DNA from: Falsihalocynthiibacter arcticus | GTDB lineage: Bacteria; Pseudomonadota; Alphaproteobacteria; Rhodobacterales; Rhodobacteraceae | DNA: 64,000 nucleotides | NCBI RefSeq assembly: GCF_000812665.2 | Contig: NZ_CP014327.1 | Location: 434,001-498,000 of the forward strand | Direction of reading: 5' to 3' | Shown here: positions 46,178-55,343 of the stretch, one piece after another | How the letters are laid out: every line of letters starts with the position of its first letter | Position numbering within the stretch: the stretch's first letter is position 1 | Made by a program: the position numbers and the translations under genes | Notes under the pieces: model-generated | What the model saw: the letters and a program-made list of their open reading frames with translations, nothing else | Database searches by the model: none | What the model was told of the DNA's origin: nothing

Positions 46178-46642
46178 ATGGTTAAGAACATACAAAAGGG
46201 ATCGGCCCTTTCTCTAAAGAGTAAATATGATCTGCGCACGCAATTTGGCGCTATCTGCTATCGCGTTGCAAATGGAAAAATCCAGATACTCTTGATCACA
46301 AGCCGACGCTCTCGCCTGTGGATTGTTCCCAAAGGCTGGCCAATCAACGGAAAAACACCCGCCCAATCGGCCGCCATTGAGGCGTGGGAAGAAGCGGGCG
46401 CGATCGGCGTTATGGGTGACGCTTGTATTGGCTTGTATTCGCATACTAAAAAGGCAACTAAGGGCGAAATCCTTCCGGTTATGGTTTCCCTTTTTGCCTT
46501 GCAGGTGAAGCGTACCGCGAAAAAGTTTCCCGAAAAAAGCCAGCGCAAACGTAAATGGGTGAGCCGTAAGAAGGCAGCAAGTATGGTTTCTGACCCTGAA
46601 CTTGGAAAAATTCTGCGCGGTTTCACGCCAGAAAATTTCTAA
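46178..46642 (+). CDS. Nudix hydrolase, second copy
   Basis: The 154-residue protein is a paralogue of the one at 23177. The Nudix box lies at residues 53-75 (GWPINGKTPAQSAA then IEAWEEAGAI). As in the other copy, the first Glu (Lys here) and the Arg (Ile here) of the standard box are replaced while ExxEE is kept. The C-terminus is basic (KKFPEKSQRKRKWVSRKKAA), a region shared with the first copy in less basic form. Substrate unknown. AAAAGG precedes the ATG. Confidence 0.87.
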   Translation: MVKNIQKGSALSLKSKYDLRTQFGAICYRVANGKIQILLITSRRSRLWIVPKGWPINGKTPAQSAAIEAWEEAGAIGVMGDACIGLYSHTKKATKGEILPVMVSLFALQVKRTAKKFPEKSQRKRKWVSRKKAASMVSDPELGKILRGFTPENF

Positions 46643-46733
46643 ATGCAGATTCAGGTGTTGTTTGGGATATTTACAAGGCCATGTTAACCTTGTTACGGCA
46701 AAACTAGTTTGCAGATAGCTTGAAAGGCCCGAA

Positions 46734-47213
46734 ATGATCCGCTTTGCCCTGAAATGCGACCACGACCACTGTTTTGAGAGCTGGTTTCAATCTGGTTCTG
46801 CATTTGACAAGGTCAAATCGGCGGGAATGGTGTCGTGCCCAGCCTGCGGCTCAACGGATGTCGTCAAAACTTTGATGTCCCCTCAGGTTCAAACGGCGCG
46901 CAAGGCGACCAAGGAGGGTGAGACGCCACAGACAGACGCTTCATCCCTTCCGGTACCGTCGGATAAATCTGAGTTTTTCCAAAAACCGTCAAAAGAACTT
47001 GAGGCCAAAATTGCCGCACTAAAGGCCCATGTCGAGGCCACCTCAGACTACGTTGGCAAGAATTTCGCCAAAGAAGCGCGCGCGATGCATGAAGGCGACA
47101 CCCCAGAGCGCACAATCTATGGCGAGGCAAATATGGCAGAAGCCCTGTCGTTAATCGAAGACGGCATAAGCGTGGCTCCCCTCCCCTTTATTCCCGCGCG
47201 TAAGACAAATTAG
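46734..47213 (+). CDS. DUF1178 family protein
   Basis: The 159-residue protein matches DUF1178: the start MIRFALKCDHDHCFESWFQSG with a metal-site-like Cys8 and His, a second pair CPAC (35-38), a variable Ser/Pro linker, and the C-terminal YVGKNFAKEARAMHEGDTPERTIYGEA segment. Four cysteine/histidine ligands suggest a zinc-binding fold. Function is unknown. It lies between Nudix and lysC genes on the same strand. Confidence 0.9.
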   Translation: MIRFALKCDHDHCFESWFQSGSAFDKVKSAGMVSCPACGSTDVVKTLMSPQVQTARKATKEGETPQTDASSLPVPSDKSEFFQKPSKELEAKIAALKAHVEATSDYVGKNFAKEARAMHEGDTPERTIYGEANMAEALSLIEDGISVAPLPFIPARKTN

Positions 47214-47334
47214 GGGCAAACGGCACTCATTTAGCGTAATAATCGCCACTGAACGCCCCTTCTGACCCTTCCCCGCTTGCGCTGAACCAAACTTCCTCAT
47301 AAGACACCAGCGGTTTAACCCTAAAGGAGCATCC

Positions 47335-48573
47335 ATGCCTCTTCTGGTCATGAAATTTGGCGGCACGTCCGTTGCCACCCTCGATCGCATCCGCCGCGCC
47401 GCAAAGCGTGTTGGCGTCGAAGTCGCGAATGGCTATGACGTCATCGTCATTGTTTCGGCGATGTCCGGCAAAACGAATGAGCTTGTCGGGTGGGTTCGCG
47501 AGACCTCCCCTATGTTTGACGCGCGTGAATATGATGCCGTTGTCAGTTCGGGTGAGCAGGTCACGGCGGGGCTTATGGCCCTCACGCTTCAGGAAATGGA
47601 TGTTCCGGCGCGCAGTTGGCAAGGCTGGCAAGTTCCGGTCAAAACGACGTCTGCGCATAGCGCCGCCCGCATCGAAGACATTCTCACCGAGAACATCAAC
47701 GGAAAATTCGCCGAAGGTATGCGCGTTGCAGTTGTTGCTGGCTTTCAAGGCGTGAGCCCTGAGGGGCGGACGACGACGCTTGGACGCGGTGGTTCGGACA
47801 CAACCGCTGTGGCGTTTGCTGCGGCCTTTGGCGCGGAGCGCTGCGATATTTATACCGATGTGGATGGCGTCTATACTACCGATCCCCGCATCAGTTCCAA
47901 GGCACGCAAACTCGACAAAATCGCCTTTGAAGAAATGCTCGAACTGGCGTCACTGGGCGCCAAGGTCCTTCAGACCCGCTCTGTGGAATTGGCCATGCGC
48001 TATAAAGTGAAATTGCGCGTCCTTTCGAGCTTTGACGAACAAACAGACACATCCGGCACCCTAGTGTGCGACGAGGAGGAAATCATGGAAAGCAATGTAG
48101 TATCAGGCGTCGCCTATAGCCGCGACGAAGCTAAAATGACCTTGATTTCGGTTGCGGACCGTCCGGGTATTGCCGCCGCGATCTTTGGGCCACTGTCCGA
48201 AGCGGGCGTCAACGTCGATATGATTGTTCAGAACATATCCGAGGAAGGCCGCACGGATATGACCTTTTCCTGTCCTACCGAAGACGTCCTGCGGGCCGAA
48301 AACGCGATGGCAACCGCCAAGGCTGGGGGCCACATCAATTATCATGATTTGGTCGCGGACACGGATGTCGCGAAAGTCAGTGTCGTTGGCATCGGTATGC
48401 GCTCACACGCGGGTGTCGCCGCCAAAATGTTCGGCGCTCTCAACTCAGAGGGGATCAATATTAAGGTCATCACAACCTCCGAGATCAAAATATCTGTGCT
48501 GATTGACCGAAAATATATGGAACTTGCGGTCCAAGCCCTGCATGATGTTTTTGAATTGCACAAATCACCATAA
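47335..48573 (+). CDS. lysC: Aspartate kinase
   Basis: LysC phosphorylates aspartate, the first step to lysine, threonine and methionine. The 412-residue protein has KFGGTS (7-12), the kinase segment GRGGSDTTAVAFAAAFGAERCDIYTDVDGVYTTDP and two ACT domains at the C-terminus (about 265-335 and 345-405), so it is probably inhibited by lysine and threonine. AAAGGAG precedes the ATG. ptsP follows after 12 bp, an arrangement common in alphaproteobacteria. thrC, a later step of the branch, is at 58616. Confidence 0.95.
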   Translation: MPLLVMKFGGTSVATLDRIRRAAKRVGVEVANGYDVIVIVSAMSGKTNELVGWVRETSPMFDAREYDAVVSSGEQVTAGLMALTLQEMDVPARSWQGWQVPVKTTSAHSAARIEDILTENINGKFAEGMRVAVVAGFQGVSPEGRTTTLGRGGSDTTAVAFAAAFGAERCDIYTDVDGVYTTDPRISSKARKLDKIAFEEMLELASLGAKVLQTRSVELAMRYKVKLRVLSSFDEQTDTSGTLVCDEEEIMESNVVSGVAYSRDEAKMTLISVADRPGIAAAIFGPLSEAGVNVDMIVQNISEEGRTDMTFSCPTEDVLRAENAMATAKAGGHINYHDLVADTDVAKVSVVGIGMRSHAGVAAKMFGALNSEGINIKVITTSEIKISVLIDRKYMELAVQALHDVFELHKSP

Positions 48574-48585
48574 TTAAGGGGCCAA

Positions 48586-50838
48586 ATGCCCAATTTATCA
48601 GGAAAGTCCACCCAAAGTGAGAGCCGAAAGCTGCTTGGGCGGCTTCGCGAGGCATTGGCAGAGGATTCCGAAGGTCAAAAACGTCTCGACCGGATCACGA
48701 GTTTAATCGCGGATTCGATCGCTACTGAAGTGTGTTCGATCTATTTGTTTCGGGACCAAGACACTTTGGAACTTTGCGCGTCCGAGGGTTTGAAAGCAGA
48801 AGCGGTCCACCAAACGCGGCTACGCCTAGGCGAAGGCCTCGTGGGGCGCGTGGCTAAAAGCGGTAGTATCGTCAACTCCGCCAACGCCCCCAGCGAGCGT
48901 GGGTTTCGCTTTATGCCAGAAACGGGGGAGGAAATTTACTCCAGCTTCCTTGGGATTCCAGTGCAACGATTGGGCGAAACACTCGGGGTTTTGGTCGTCC
49001 AATCCAAGGACGCTCGGAGCTATTCGGAAGACGAAGTTTACGCCTTAGAAGTTGTGGCAATGGTTCTCGCTGAAATGGCCGAACTTGGGGCCTTCGTGGG
49101 CGACGGCGCAGCCCTCTCGGCCCGCCATCAACACCCGGTTATGATCCGCGGCGGCGTCGGCCAAGAAGGCACCGCAGTTGGCAATGTCTACTTGCACGAG
49201 CCGCGCGTCGTGGTCACAAACCCAATTGCCGACGACCCGCAGGCCGAAGAAATACGTCTGGATGCGGCCGTAGATACCTTGCGCGTCTCCGTGGACGAAT
49301 TGCTGCTCGGTGCGGTACAAGGGGACAAAGAACAGTTGCAGGTCCTTGAAACCTATCGGATGTTCGCCAATTCCAAAGGGTGGATGCGGCGCATCAAGGA
49401 AGACATCTCGCGTGGACTGTCTGCCGAAGCTGCGGTTGAAAAAGAACAGTCCACCGCCCGTACGCGGATGAGCCAAGTGCCCGACGCCTACTTGCGCGAG
49501 CGCCTGCACGATTTAGACGACCTCTCAAATCGGCTGCTTAGAATCCTAACGGGGCAAGGCAAAGATACCGGCGCGGAGATGCCACAAAATGCTGTGCTGG
49601 TCGCACGAAATATCGGCCCCGGTGAACTGCTGGAATACGGCAGATCGCTTCGAGGTATTGTCCTAGAGGAAGGTTCTGTGGGCAGCCACGCGACCATTAT
49701 TGCCCGCGCCCTTGCGATCCCTTTGATTATCAACGCCAGCCGCATCACGACCGAAGCCCTCAATGGCGATTATATCCTTGTGGATGGCGAGCAAGGCATC
49801 GTTCATTTGCGTCCAGACGATTCCGTCAAAGCTGCGTTTCATGACAAAATTGCAATGCAAACAACCGCTGCGGAGCGCTATTCGTCCATCCGTGACAAGC
49901 CGGCAATAACGCTCGATGGCACTGAAATTCGTCTATCGATGAACGCAGGGCTGATGGCAGATTTACCATCTCTTGAGAGCTCGGGCGCGCAGGGTGTCGG
50001 GCTTTTTCGTACCGAGTTGCAGTTCCTCGTCCGCAATAAAATGCCGCGGCGTGGTGAACTTGTTGAGCTGTATAAACGCGTCTTGAACGCGGCTGACGGG
50101 CAGCGGGTGAACTTCCGAACGCTTGATATTGGGTCTGACAAAGTGCTGCCCTACATGAAGCCACAGGATGAGCCAAACCCCGCTATGGGTTGGCGTGCAA
50201 TCCGCCTTGGGCTCGACAAACCTGGCGTCATGCGCATGCAGCTGCAGGCGTTCATCCGTGCCTGCGAAGGGCGTCCCTTGACGGTGATGTTCCCGTTTGT
50301 GGCGCAATTCGATGAGTATATTCAGGCGCGCGAGATTTTTGAGAAGGTACTCGAAAACGAAGCCCGTTTGGGACATATTCTTCCAGAGCGCGTCGAAATT
50401 GGCGCGATGCTGGAAACCCCTTCATTGGCGTTTGCGCCGGAGCAATTCTTTGAAATGTGCGACTTTATTTCCGTGGGCGGGAATGATCTCAAACAGTTTT
50501 TCTTTGCTGCCGACCGCGAGAACGAACGGGTTCGCAAACGCTATGACACGTTGAACGTAAGCTTTTTAAGTTTCTTGGAGGGGATCGTCGAACGCTGTGT
50601 TGCCTCGGGAACTCCTATATCCTTTTGCGGCGAAGATGCTGGTCGCCCTGTCGAGGCCCTTTGCTTTGCGGCTATGGGATTTCGCGCCCTCTCGATGCGC
50701 CCTGCTTCCATTGGTCCGGTGAAAAACCTGTTGCGGCGCGTTGACCTCGCGGAAGCAAAATCGGTTATCGACGCGGCACGCGCCTCTGGTGCGCAATCTG
50801 TTCGACCTGCCGTAGTAGAGTGGATCTCCAACCTTTAA
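48586..50838 (+). CDS. ptsP: Phosphoenolpyruvate-protein phosphotransferase, nitrogen PTS enzyme I
   Basis: EI-Ntr takes phosphate from PEP and passes it to NPr and EIIA-Ntr, a regulatory chain. The 750-residue protein has an N-terminal GAF domain (about 20-165) that in this family senses glutamine or similar signals, a PEP-utiliser N domain, the phosphohistidine loop with His368 in GSHATIIAR and the C-terminal PEP-binding barrel (VGLFRTELQFL, EIGAMLETPS, SVGGNDLKQF, FCGEDAGRP). No HPr or EIIA genes are nearby. Confidence 0.95.
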   Translation: MPNLSGKSTQSESRKLLGRLREALAEDSEGQKRLDRITSLIADSIATEVCSIYLFRDQDTLELCASEGLKAEAVHQTRLRLGEGLVGRVAKSGSIVNSANAPSERGFRFMPETGEEIYSSFLGIPVQRLGETLGVLVVQSKDARSYSEDEVYALEVVAMVLAEMAELGAFVGDGAALSARHQHPVMIRGGVGQEGTAVGNVYLHEPRVVVTNPIADDPQAEEIRLDAAVDTLRVSVDELLLGAVQGDKEQLQVLETYRMFANSKGWMRRIKEDISRGLSAEAAVEKEQSTARTRMSQVPDAYLRERLHDLDDLSNRLLRILTGQGKDTGAEMPQNAVLVARNIGPGELLEYGRSLRGIVLEEGSVGSHATIIARALAIPLIINASRITTEALNGDYILVDGEQGIVHLRPDDSVKAAFHDKIAMQTTAAERYSSIRDKPAITLDGTEIRLSMNAGLMADLPSLESSGAQGVGLFRTELQFLVRNKMPRRGELVELYKRVLNAADGQRVNFRTLDIGSDKVLPYMKPQDEPNPAMGWRAIRLGLDKPGVMRMQLQAFIRACEGRPLTVMFPFVAQFDEYIQAREIFEKVLENEARLGHILPERVEIGAMLETPSLAFAPEQFFEMCDFISVGGNDLKQFFFAADRENERVRKRYDTLNVSFLSFLEGIVERCVASGTPISFCGEDAGRPVEALCFAAMGFRALSMRPASIGPVKNLLRRVDLAEAKSVIDAARASGAQSVRPAVVEWISNL

Positions 50839-50899
50839 GCTGGAAAACCAATATCTCTGGCGCCATTTTTTACGAGTATTTTTTGTTTGGAGATCGCCT

Positions 50900-51091
50900 G
50901 TGATTGGGCCTCTTATTTTTGCGTGTATTGTCGCGGGTCTCGCGGCCATTGCAGCCCTGTTGAACGGCAGCACTCTCTTGGGTGCATTTATCGTTTATTC
51001 GGGAACAGGCGCGGTGACGGTACTTTGCGTCGCGCTCTTAATGTACACTTTGCCGCGACTGCGCAGACTTTTCGGTTTGCAAAACGACTAG
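50900..51091 (+). CDS. Small two-helix membrane protein, GTG start
   Basis: The 63-residue protein has two hydrophobic helices (about 4-22 and 27-48) and a basic C-terminus (RLRRLFGLQND). The start is GTG at 50900 with GGAG seven bases ahead. Function is unknown. It follows ptsP by 61 bp. The IS110-type element begins about 45 bp after its stop. Confidence 0.65.
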   Translation: MIGPLIFACIVAGLAAIAALLNGSTLLGAFIVYSGTGAVTVLCVALLMYTLPRLRRLFGLQND

Positions 51092-51174
51092 ACCATATGA
51101 GCGTTTTGCGGCGGTGACATACTAAGTGCCGCAGTGTCTTCTCGACGGACTGGAAAGTTTGAAGGAGGAAACAA

Positions 51175-52284
51175 ATGGAAAAGACAGTTTACGTAGGTTT
51201 AGATGTCCACGCGGATACAATCGCGGTTGCCCTGGCAGATGAAGGTCGTGGCGGCGAGATGCGGTTTTATGGAACAATTGTCAATTCAGCAGACACTGTA
51301 TTACGGCTGACCAAAACGCTGAGCCGCGATGGTAAAATCCCAACATTTTGCTATGAAGCGGGCCCTTGTGGTTATGGCTTGCATCGGCATCTAACGAGGC
51401 TGGGGTTTGAATGCGCCGTTGTTGCGCCAGCCCTAATACCGCGCAAAGCGGGCGACCGAATTAAGACAGATCGACGTGATGCCGAAATGTTGGCACGGCT
51501 TTGGCGTGCCGGGGAACTCACGCCAATCTGGACGCCAGACGAAGAACAAGAGGCCATGCGGGATCTCATCCGCACTCGTAAACAAACGGTGGACGCCTTG
51601 AAGGTGGCCAAACAACAGCTCCTGAGCTTTCTGTTACGTCATGGCCTTCGGTACAGGAACGGCAGCTATTGGACGAAGCGGCACCGCCGATGGCTGGCCG
51701 AATTGCGTAAGTTTCCATATCCGCACCAGCAGATCGCCTTCGAGGAGCTCAAACGTGCCATCGACCAGATCGAGGCACGTATTGCAACGCTGGACCAAAC
51801 AATCGAAACGGCCATCAAAAGCTGGCGTTTTGCCCCGGTCGTGGATGCGCTTCGGGCGTTGCGCGGCATAAATACGACAATCGCGGCGACCGTTGTGGCT
51901 GAGATTGGGGATATCACCCGCTTCGAGAATCCTCGCCAACTCATGGCCTGGTTGGGATTGGTGCCAAGCGAGCATTCCAGCGGATCGACCATCCGGCGCG
52001 GTCGATTGACCAAAACAGGCAATGCGTTAGCCCGAACAATGTTGGTCGAAGCAGGGTGGTCATACAGGCATCCGCCAAAGGAAGGGCACCCTTATCTCAA
52101 ACGATCCGCGCACCTGCCACAGCAGATCAAGGACATTGGCTGGAAGGCACAGACCCGTCTGTGTAAACGGTATCGGCATCTAAGCCGCGCAGGAAAACCC
52201 CAGCCCCGTGTGATCGCAGCAATCGCCCGCGAATTGGCTGGTTTCGTTTGGGACATCGCCCGGAAAACGCCGCTCCCCACCTGA
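51175..52284 (+). CDS. IS110-family DEDD transposase/recombinase
   Basis: The 369-residue protein has the N-terminal RuvC-like DEDD domain (first Asp in YVGLDVHADT, Glu in CYEAGPCG, then KTDRRDAEMLARL) and the C-terminal Tnp20 domain with the serine motif region (LGLVPSEHSSGSTIRRGRLTKTGNALARTMLVEAGW). It acts with a bridge RNA to join donor and target DNA in characterised relatives. A GGAGG Shine-Dalgarno precedes the ATG. The frame is intact, so the element may be active. Confidence 0.93.
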   Translation: MEKTVYVGLDVHADTIAVALADEGRGGEMRFYGTIVNSADTVLRLTKTLSRDGKIPTFCYEAGPCGYGLHRHLTRLGFECAVVAPALIPRKAGDRIKTDRRDAEMLARLWRAGELTPIWTPDEEQEAMRDLIRTRKQTVDALKVAKQQLLSFLLRHGLRYRNGSYWTKRHRRWLAELRKFPYPHQQIAFEELKRAIDQIEARIATLDQTIETAIKSWRFAPVVDALRALRGINTTIAATVVAEIGDITRFENPRQLMAWLGLVPSEHSSGSTIRRGRLTKTGNALARTMLVEAGWSYRHPPKEGHPYLKRSAHLPQQIKDIGWKAQTRLCKRYRHLSRAGKPQPRVIAAIARELAGFVWDIARKTPLPT

Positions 52285-52304
52285 GCACAGAGACAACAGA
52301 CTGC

Positions 52305-52482
52305 CTGTGCAGAACGCTGGAGATGGCAGCCAATGATAGGTGAACCCTCGGCGTACGTTGGGATAGATATCCGTTCTTAGAGAGAGGCAAGCCCGCATCG
52401 AATATGGTCAGGCGGCAACCAACCCGCGGATGAGAGCATGATAACCATCGGTTCGAGCTGACGTCTCCAGCGCCATGCACAG
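52305..52482 (+). ncRNA. Candidate bridge RNA of the IS110/IS1111 element
   Basis: A 178-nt segment starts 21 bases after the transposase stop. Its ends pair: CTGTGCA (52305-52311) with TGCACAG (52476-52482), then a 3x3 internal loop, then CGCTGGAGA (52315-52323) with TCTCCAGCG (52464-52472), 16 bp in all. The enclosed 140 nt hold no open frame. Size and 3' position match bridge RNAs of IS1111-type elements. The two programmable loops were not resolved by eye. Confidence 0.55.
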
Positions 52483-52537
52483 GCTACATATTTTGACCAT
52501 CCCGCGTCAGTGGGGTAGTATAATCGTGTCGAGAAGA

Positions 52538-53038
52538 TCAAAAACGCTCATGAGAGACGTATTTGCAAACCTCCCCCACACACATATCCCACGCGCCCGA
52601 CGTCAGCGAATAGCCCAGCACACGCGCAGGGTTGCTTGGTGCTGGCATGACAACGTCTGGCAAGATGTCAAAGCCAAAGCGCTGATAATACGGCAGATCC
52701 CCGACAAGGAGCACCCGCTCCCATCCGGCGACGCGTGCCAAATCTAGGCTGGTGCGCATCAGTAAGTCGCCCAAGCCTTCGCCCTGCCGAGTCGGATGAA
52801 CCGCAATCGGGCCTAGGAGTAAGGCCGCCTTCGGGCCGACTAAAACGGGCCAGTACCGGATCGCCGCGGCAAGGGTGTTATCGGTGTCCCGCACCACAAG
52901 GGAAAACTCTGCAACTTGCGAAACGCCTTCACGCAATCGGTAGGACGACAGCGCCTCGCGCCCTGGCGCAAAGCACAGATCGTAAAGCGCCTCAACTTCC
53001 CACAGGTCCGCCGGTTTTTCTTGTTCAATCCTGTACAC
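52538..53038 (-). CDS. GNAT family N-acetyltransferase
   Basis: The 166-residue protein has the GNAT core with the acetyl-CoA loop (IAVHPTRQGEGLGDLLMRTSL) and VLLVGDLPYYQRFGF, typical of the YhbS-like group. Substrate is unknown. The last codons (VSHERF) and the stop lie in or next to the outer inverted repeat of the IS110-type element, so its 3' end may have been altered by that insertion. It is divergent from the flavin reductase. Confidence 0.88.
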   Translation of the reverse strand: MYRIEQEKPADLWEVEALYDLCFAPGREALSSYRLREGVSQVAEFSLVVRDTDNTLAAAIRYWPVLVGPKAALLLGPIAVHPTRQGEGLGDLLMRTSLDLARVAGWERVLLVGDLPYYQRFGFDILPDVVMPAPSNPARVLGYSLTSGAWDMCVGEVCKYVSHERF

Positions 53039-53139
53039 GCGGCGCTCCGAAAATGGGTTCTGATGCGAACCTGCTCTTTTTCTCTGGCAACGCCACTAGC
53101 ACAGCGTTACCTCTTGTTCAAACACAAGAAAGGCCGCCA

Positions 53140-53748
53140 ATGTTTTATGAACCTAAAAATGGGCATGGTTTCCCGCATAACCCATTTAATGCCCTTGTCA
53201 CGCCCCGCCCCATTGGATGGATTTCCACGCGGGACAGAAACGGAAACGACAACCTCGCGCCTTACTCGTTTTTCAACGCGGTCGCCTATGAACCACCACA
53301 GGTTATGTTTGCATCAACGAGCGCAAAGGATGACCGCGACGGCACAAAAGACAGCGTTGCCAACATTCGCGAGACGGGTGTTTTCTGTGTAAACATCGTT
53401 GAATATGCCATGCGCGACGCGATGAATGTGACCTCGGGAAGCTATGCAAAAGACGTCGACGAATTTTCCCTCGCGGAGCTTGAAAAAGCGGAATGTTCAG
53501 TTATTTCGGCCTCACGTGTCGCCCTTGCCCCGGCGAATTTGGAATGCAAACTGACCAAGATCGTTCAATTACCTGGTGAAGCCAACTTCGCGGTTTTCGG
53601 TGAGGTTGTGGGGGTGCATTTGCGCGATAGTTGCCTTGTGGACGGTGTTTTTGATGTTTCCACATTCAGCCCACTCGCGCGGCTGGGGTATAAAGACTAC
53701 GCGCGTGTTGAAACGATTTTCAGTCTCAAACGTCCCGGCGAAGAATAG
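53140..53748 (+). CDS. Flavin reductase-like domain protein
   Basis: The 202-residue protein matches the flavin reductase-like, FMN-binding split-barrel family. Visible features are PRPIGWISTRDRNGNDNLAPYSFFNAV, which binds FMN, and DTVANIRETG-type (here DSVANIRETGVFCVN) segments. It may supply reduced flavin to a monooxygenase. The ATG at 53140 has an AAAGG site; the much longer upstream frame crosses the divergent gene. mtnP follows after 10 bp. Confidence 0.88.
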   Translation: MFYEPKNGHGFPHNPFNALVTPRPIGWISTRDRNGNDNLAPYSFFNAVAYEPPQVMFASTSAKDDRDGTKDSVANIRETGVFCVNIVEYAMRDAMNVTSGSYAKDVDEFSLAELEKAECSVISASRVALAPANLECKLTKIVQLPGEANFAVFGEVVGVHLRDSCLVDGVFDVSTFSPLARLGYKDYARVETIFSLKRPGEE

Positions 53749-53758
53749 GAATTTTGAT

Positions 53759-54637
53759 ATGCGCGACACGATGATTGGTGTGATTGGCGGCTCTGGCCTG
53801 TATGAAATTGACGGGCTTGAGAACGCGGAATGGACGCGTGTTGAAACGCCTTGGGGCGAGCCGAGTGATGCCGTTTTGACGGGCATTTTGGATGGTGTCA
53901 AAATGGCCTTTTTACCGCGCCATGGACGTGGGCACCGCCTTAGCCCGACAACCGTACCGTATCGGGCAAATATTGACGCATTGAAACGCATTGGTGTTAC
54001 GGATGTGATCTCGGTTTCGGCCTGTGGCAGTTTCCGCGAAGAGATGGCCCCGGGTGATTTCGTGATTGTGGATCAATTCATTGACCGCACCTTCGCGCGT
54101 GAAAAATCGTTCTTTGGCACCGGTTGCGTCGCGCATATTTCCGTCGCCCTTCCCACCTGCCCGCGCCTCTCAGCGGCCTGCCTCACGGCGGCAAAAGATC
54201 AAGGGATCACTGTCCATGACGGCGGCACGTATTTGGCGATGGAGGGGCCGCAATTCTCGACGCTCGCAGAAAGTAAAATGTACCGCGAAAGCTGGGGCGC
54301 AGACGTGATCGGCATGACAAATATGCCCGAAGCAAAACTCGCCCGCGAGGCCGAACTCTGCTATGCGTCCGTCGCGATGATCACCGATTACGACAGCTGG
54401 CATCCCGATCATGGCGAGGTCGACGTCACCCAAATCATCCAAACATTGATGGGCAATGCAACCAAAGCGCGCGGCTTGGTCGCACGCCTGCCCGTCCTCT
54501 TGGGAGCACAGCGCGACGATTGTGAACATGGCTGTGACAAGGCACTGGAATACGCCATTCTCACGGCCCCCGACGCAAGGGACCCAGCCCTTGTGGCCAA
54601 GCTCGACGCCGTCGCAGGCCGCGTCCTCAACCGATAG
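53759..54637 (+). CDS. mtnP: S-methyl-5'-thioadenosine phosphorylase
   Basis: MtnP splits methylthioadenosine with phosphate to adenine and methylthioribose 1-phosphate, salvaging methionine and purine from polyamine synthesis. The 292-residue protein has GVIGGSGLYEIDGL at the start, PRHGRGH, ISVSACGSFREEM and IGMTNMPEAKLAREAELCYA. The adenine it releases is the substrate of Apt, encoded next. AGGA precedes the ATG. Confidence 0.93.
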   Translation: MRDTMIGVIGGSGLYEIDGLENAEWTRVETPWGEPSDAVLTGILDGVKMAFLPRHGRGHRLSPTTVPYRANIDALKRIGVTDVISVSACGSFREEMAPGDFVIVDQFIDRTFAREKSFFGTGCVAHISVALPTCPRLSAACLTAAKDQGITVHDGGTYLAMEGPQFSTLAESKMYRESWGADVIGMTNMPEAKLAREAELCYASVAMITDYDSWHPDHGEVDVTQIIQTLMGNATKARGLVARLPVLLGAQRDDCEHGCDKALEYAILTAPDARDPALVAKLDAVAGRVLNR

Positions 54638-54664
54638 TCTCGCCCCCCTTTTTTCGAAAGCAGA

Positions 54665-55213
54665 ATGGACAAAACGATGCAAAAAAAGACCGTTCAAGAC
54701 TACATTCGTACGATTGTTGATTTCCCGCACGAGGGCATCCTTTTTCGCGATGTCACAACCCTTTTTGCCGACCCACGCGGGTTTCGCATGGCGGTAGACC
54801 AAATGCTGCATCCCTATGCGGGCATGCGGATCGACAAGGTGGTTGGACTTGAGGCACGCGGATTTATCCTTGGTGGCGCGATTGCACACCAGCTTTCGGT
54901 CGGCTTTGTGCCCGTGCGTAAAAAGGGCAAACTTCCTGGTACCACGATCAGCGAAGAATACTCGCTGGAATACGGCGAAGCGATTGTGGAAATTCATGAT
55001 GACGCCATCAAACCAGGGGAAAAAATCCTTCTGGTGGATGACCTGCTTGCGACAGGTGGTACCGCCGAAGCCGGAATTAAGCTGATCGAACGTTTAGGGG
55101 GCGAAATCGTGAGCTGTGCGTTTGTCATCGACCTTCCCGACCTTGGTGGACGTAAAAAGCTCGAAAAAATGGGTATGGATGTCACATCGATTTGTGAATT
55201 TGGCGGACTGTAA
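54665..55213 (+). CDS. apt: Adenine phosphoribosyltransferase
   Basis: Apt makes AMP from adenine and PRPP. The 182-residue protein has the PRPP motif [16 protein letters not shown] near residues 121-136 and [15 protein letters not shown]. The start could be the ATG at 54665 or one at 54677; the first is kept. The pair mtnP-apt forms an adenine recycling unit. An intrinsic terminator follows at 55302. Confidence 0.94.
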   Translation: MDKTMQKKTVQDYIRTIVDFPHEGILFRDVTTLFADPRGFRMAVDQMLHPYAGMRIDKVVGLEARGFILGGAIAHQLSVGFVPVRKKGKLPGTTISEEYSLEYGEAIVEIHDDAIKPGEKILLVDDLLATGGTAEAGIKLIERLGGEIVSCAFVIDLPDLGGRKKLEKMGMDVTSICEFGGL

Positions 55214-55301
55214 TTGTCTCTCGAAGTAAGAGATTATTAAAATCTCAGTCTTAGACCCATGCTTGTCAGTTGGGAGCAGATGGCCTTTGCTTACATGTTC
55301 C

Positions 55302-55342
55302 GATCAACGCCTTGTCGTTCGTGGCGGGGCGTTGATCTTTTT
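55302..55342 (+). terminator. Intrinsic terminator downstream of apt
   Basis: GATCAACGCC (55302-55311) and GGCGTTGATC (55328-55337) form a perfect 10-bp stem over 16 bases, followed by TTTTTG. It ends just before the stop of the convergent oxidase gene. Confidence 0.85.
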
Positions 55343-55343
55343 G

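Larger units (their letters stand above)
51137..52537 (+). mobile_element. IS110-family (IS1111-type) insertion sequence
   Basis: A DEDD transposase and a long noncoding 3' part lie between 10-bp inverted repeats TCTTCTCGAC (51137-51146) and GTCGAGAAGA (52528-52537). IS110 proper lacks inverted repeats, while IS1111 members have short subterminal ones and carry the bridge RNA on the 3' side, so this fits IS1111. The exact tips lie a few bases outside the repeats and could not be fixed. A second repeat, ATGAGCGTTTT at 51097-51107, is inverted at 52541-52551. Confidence 0.75.
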
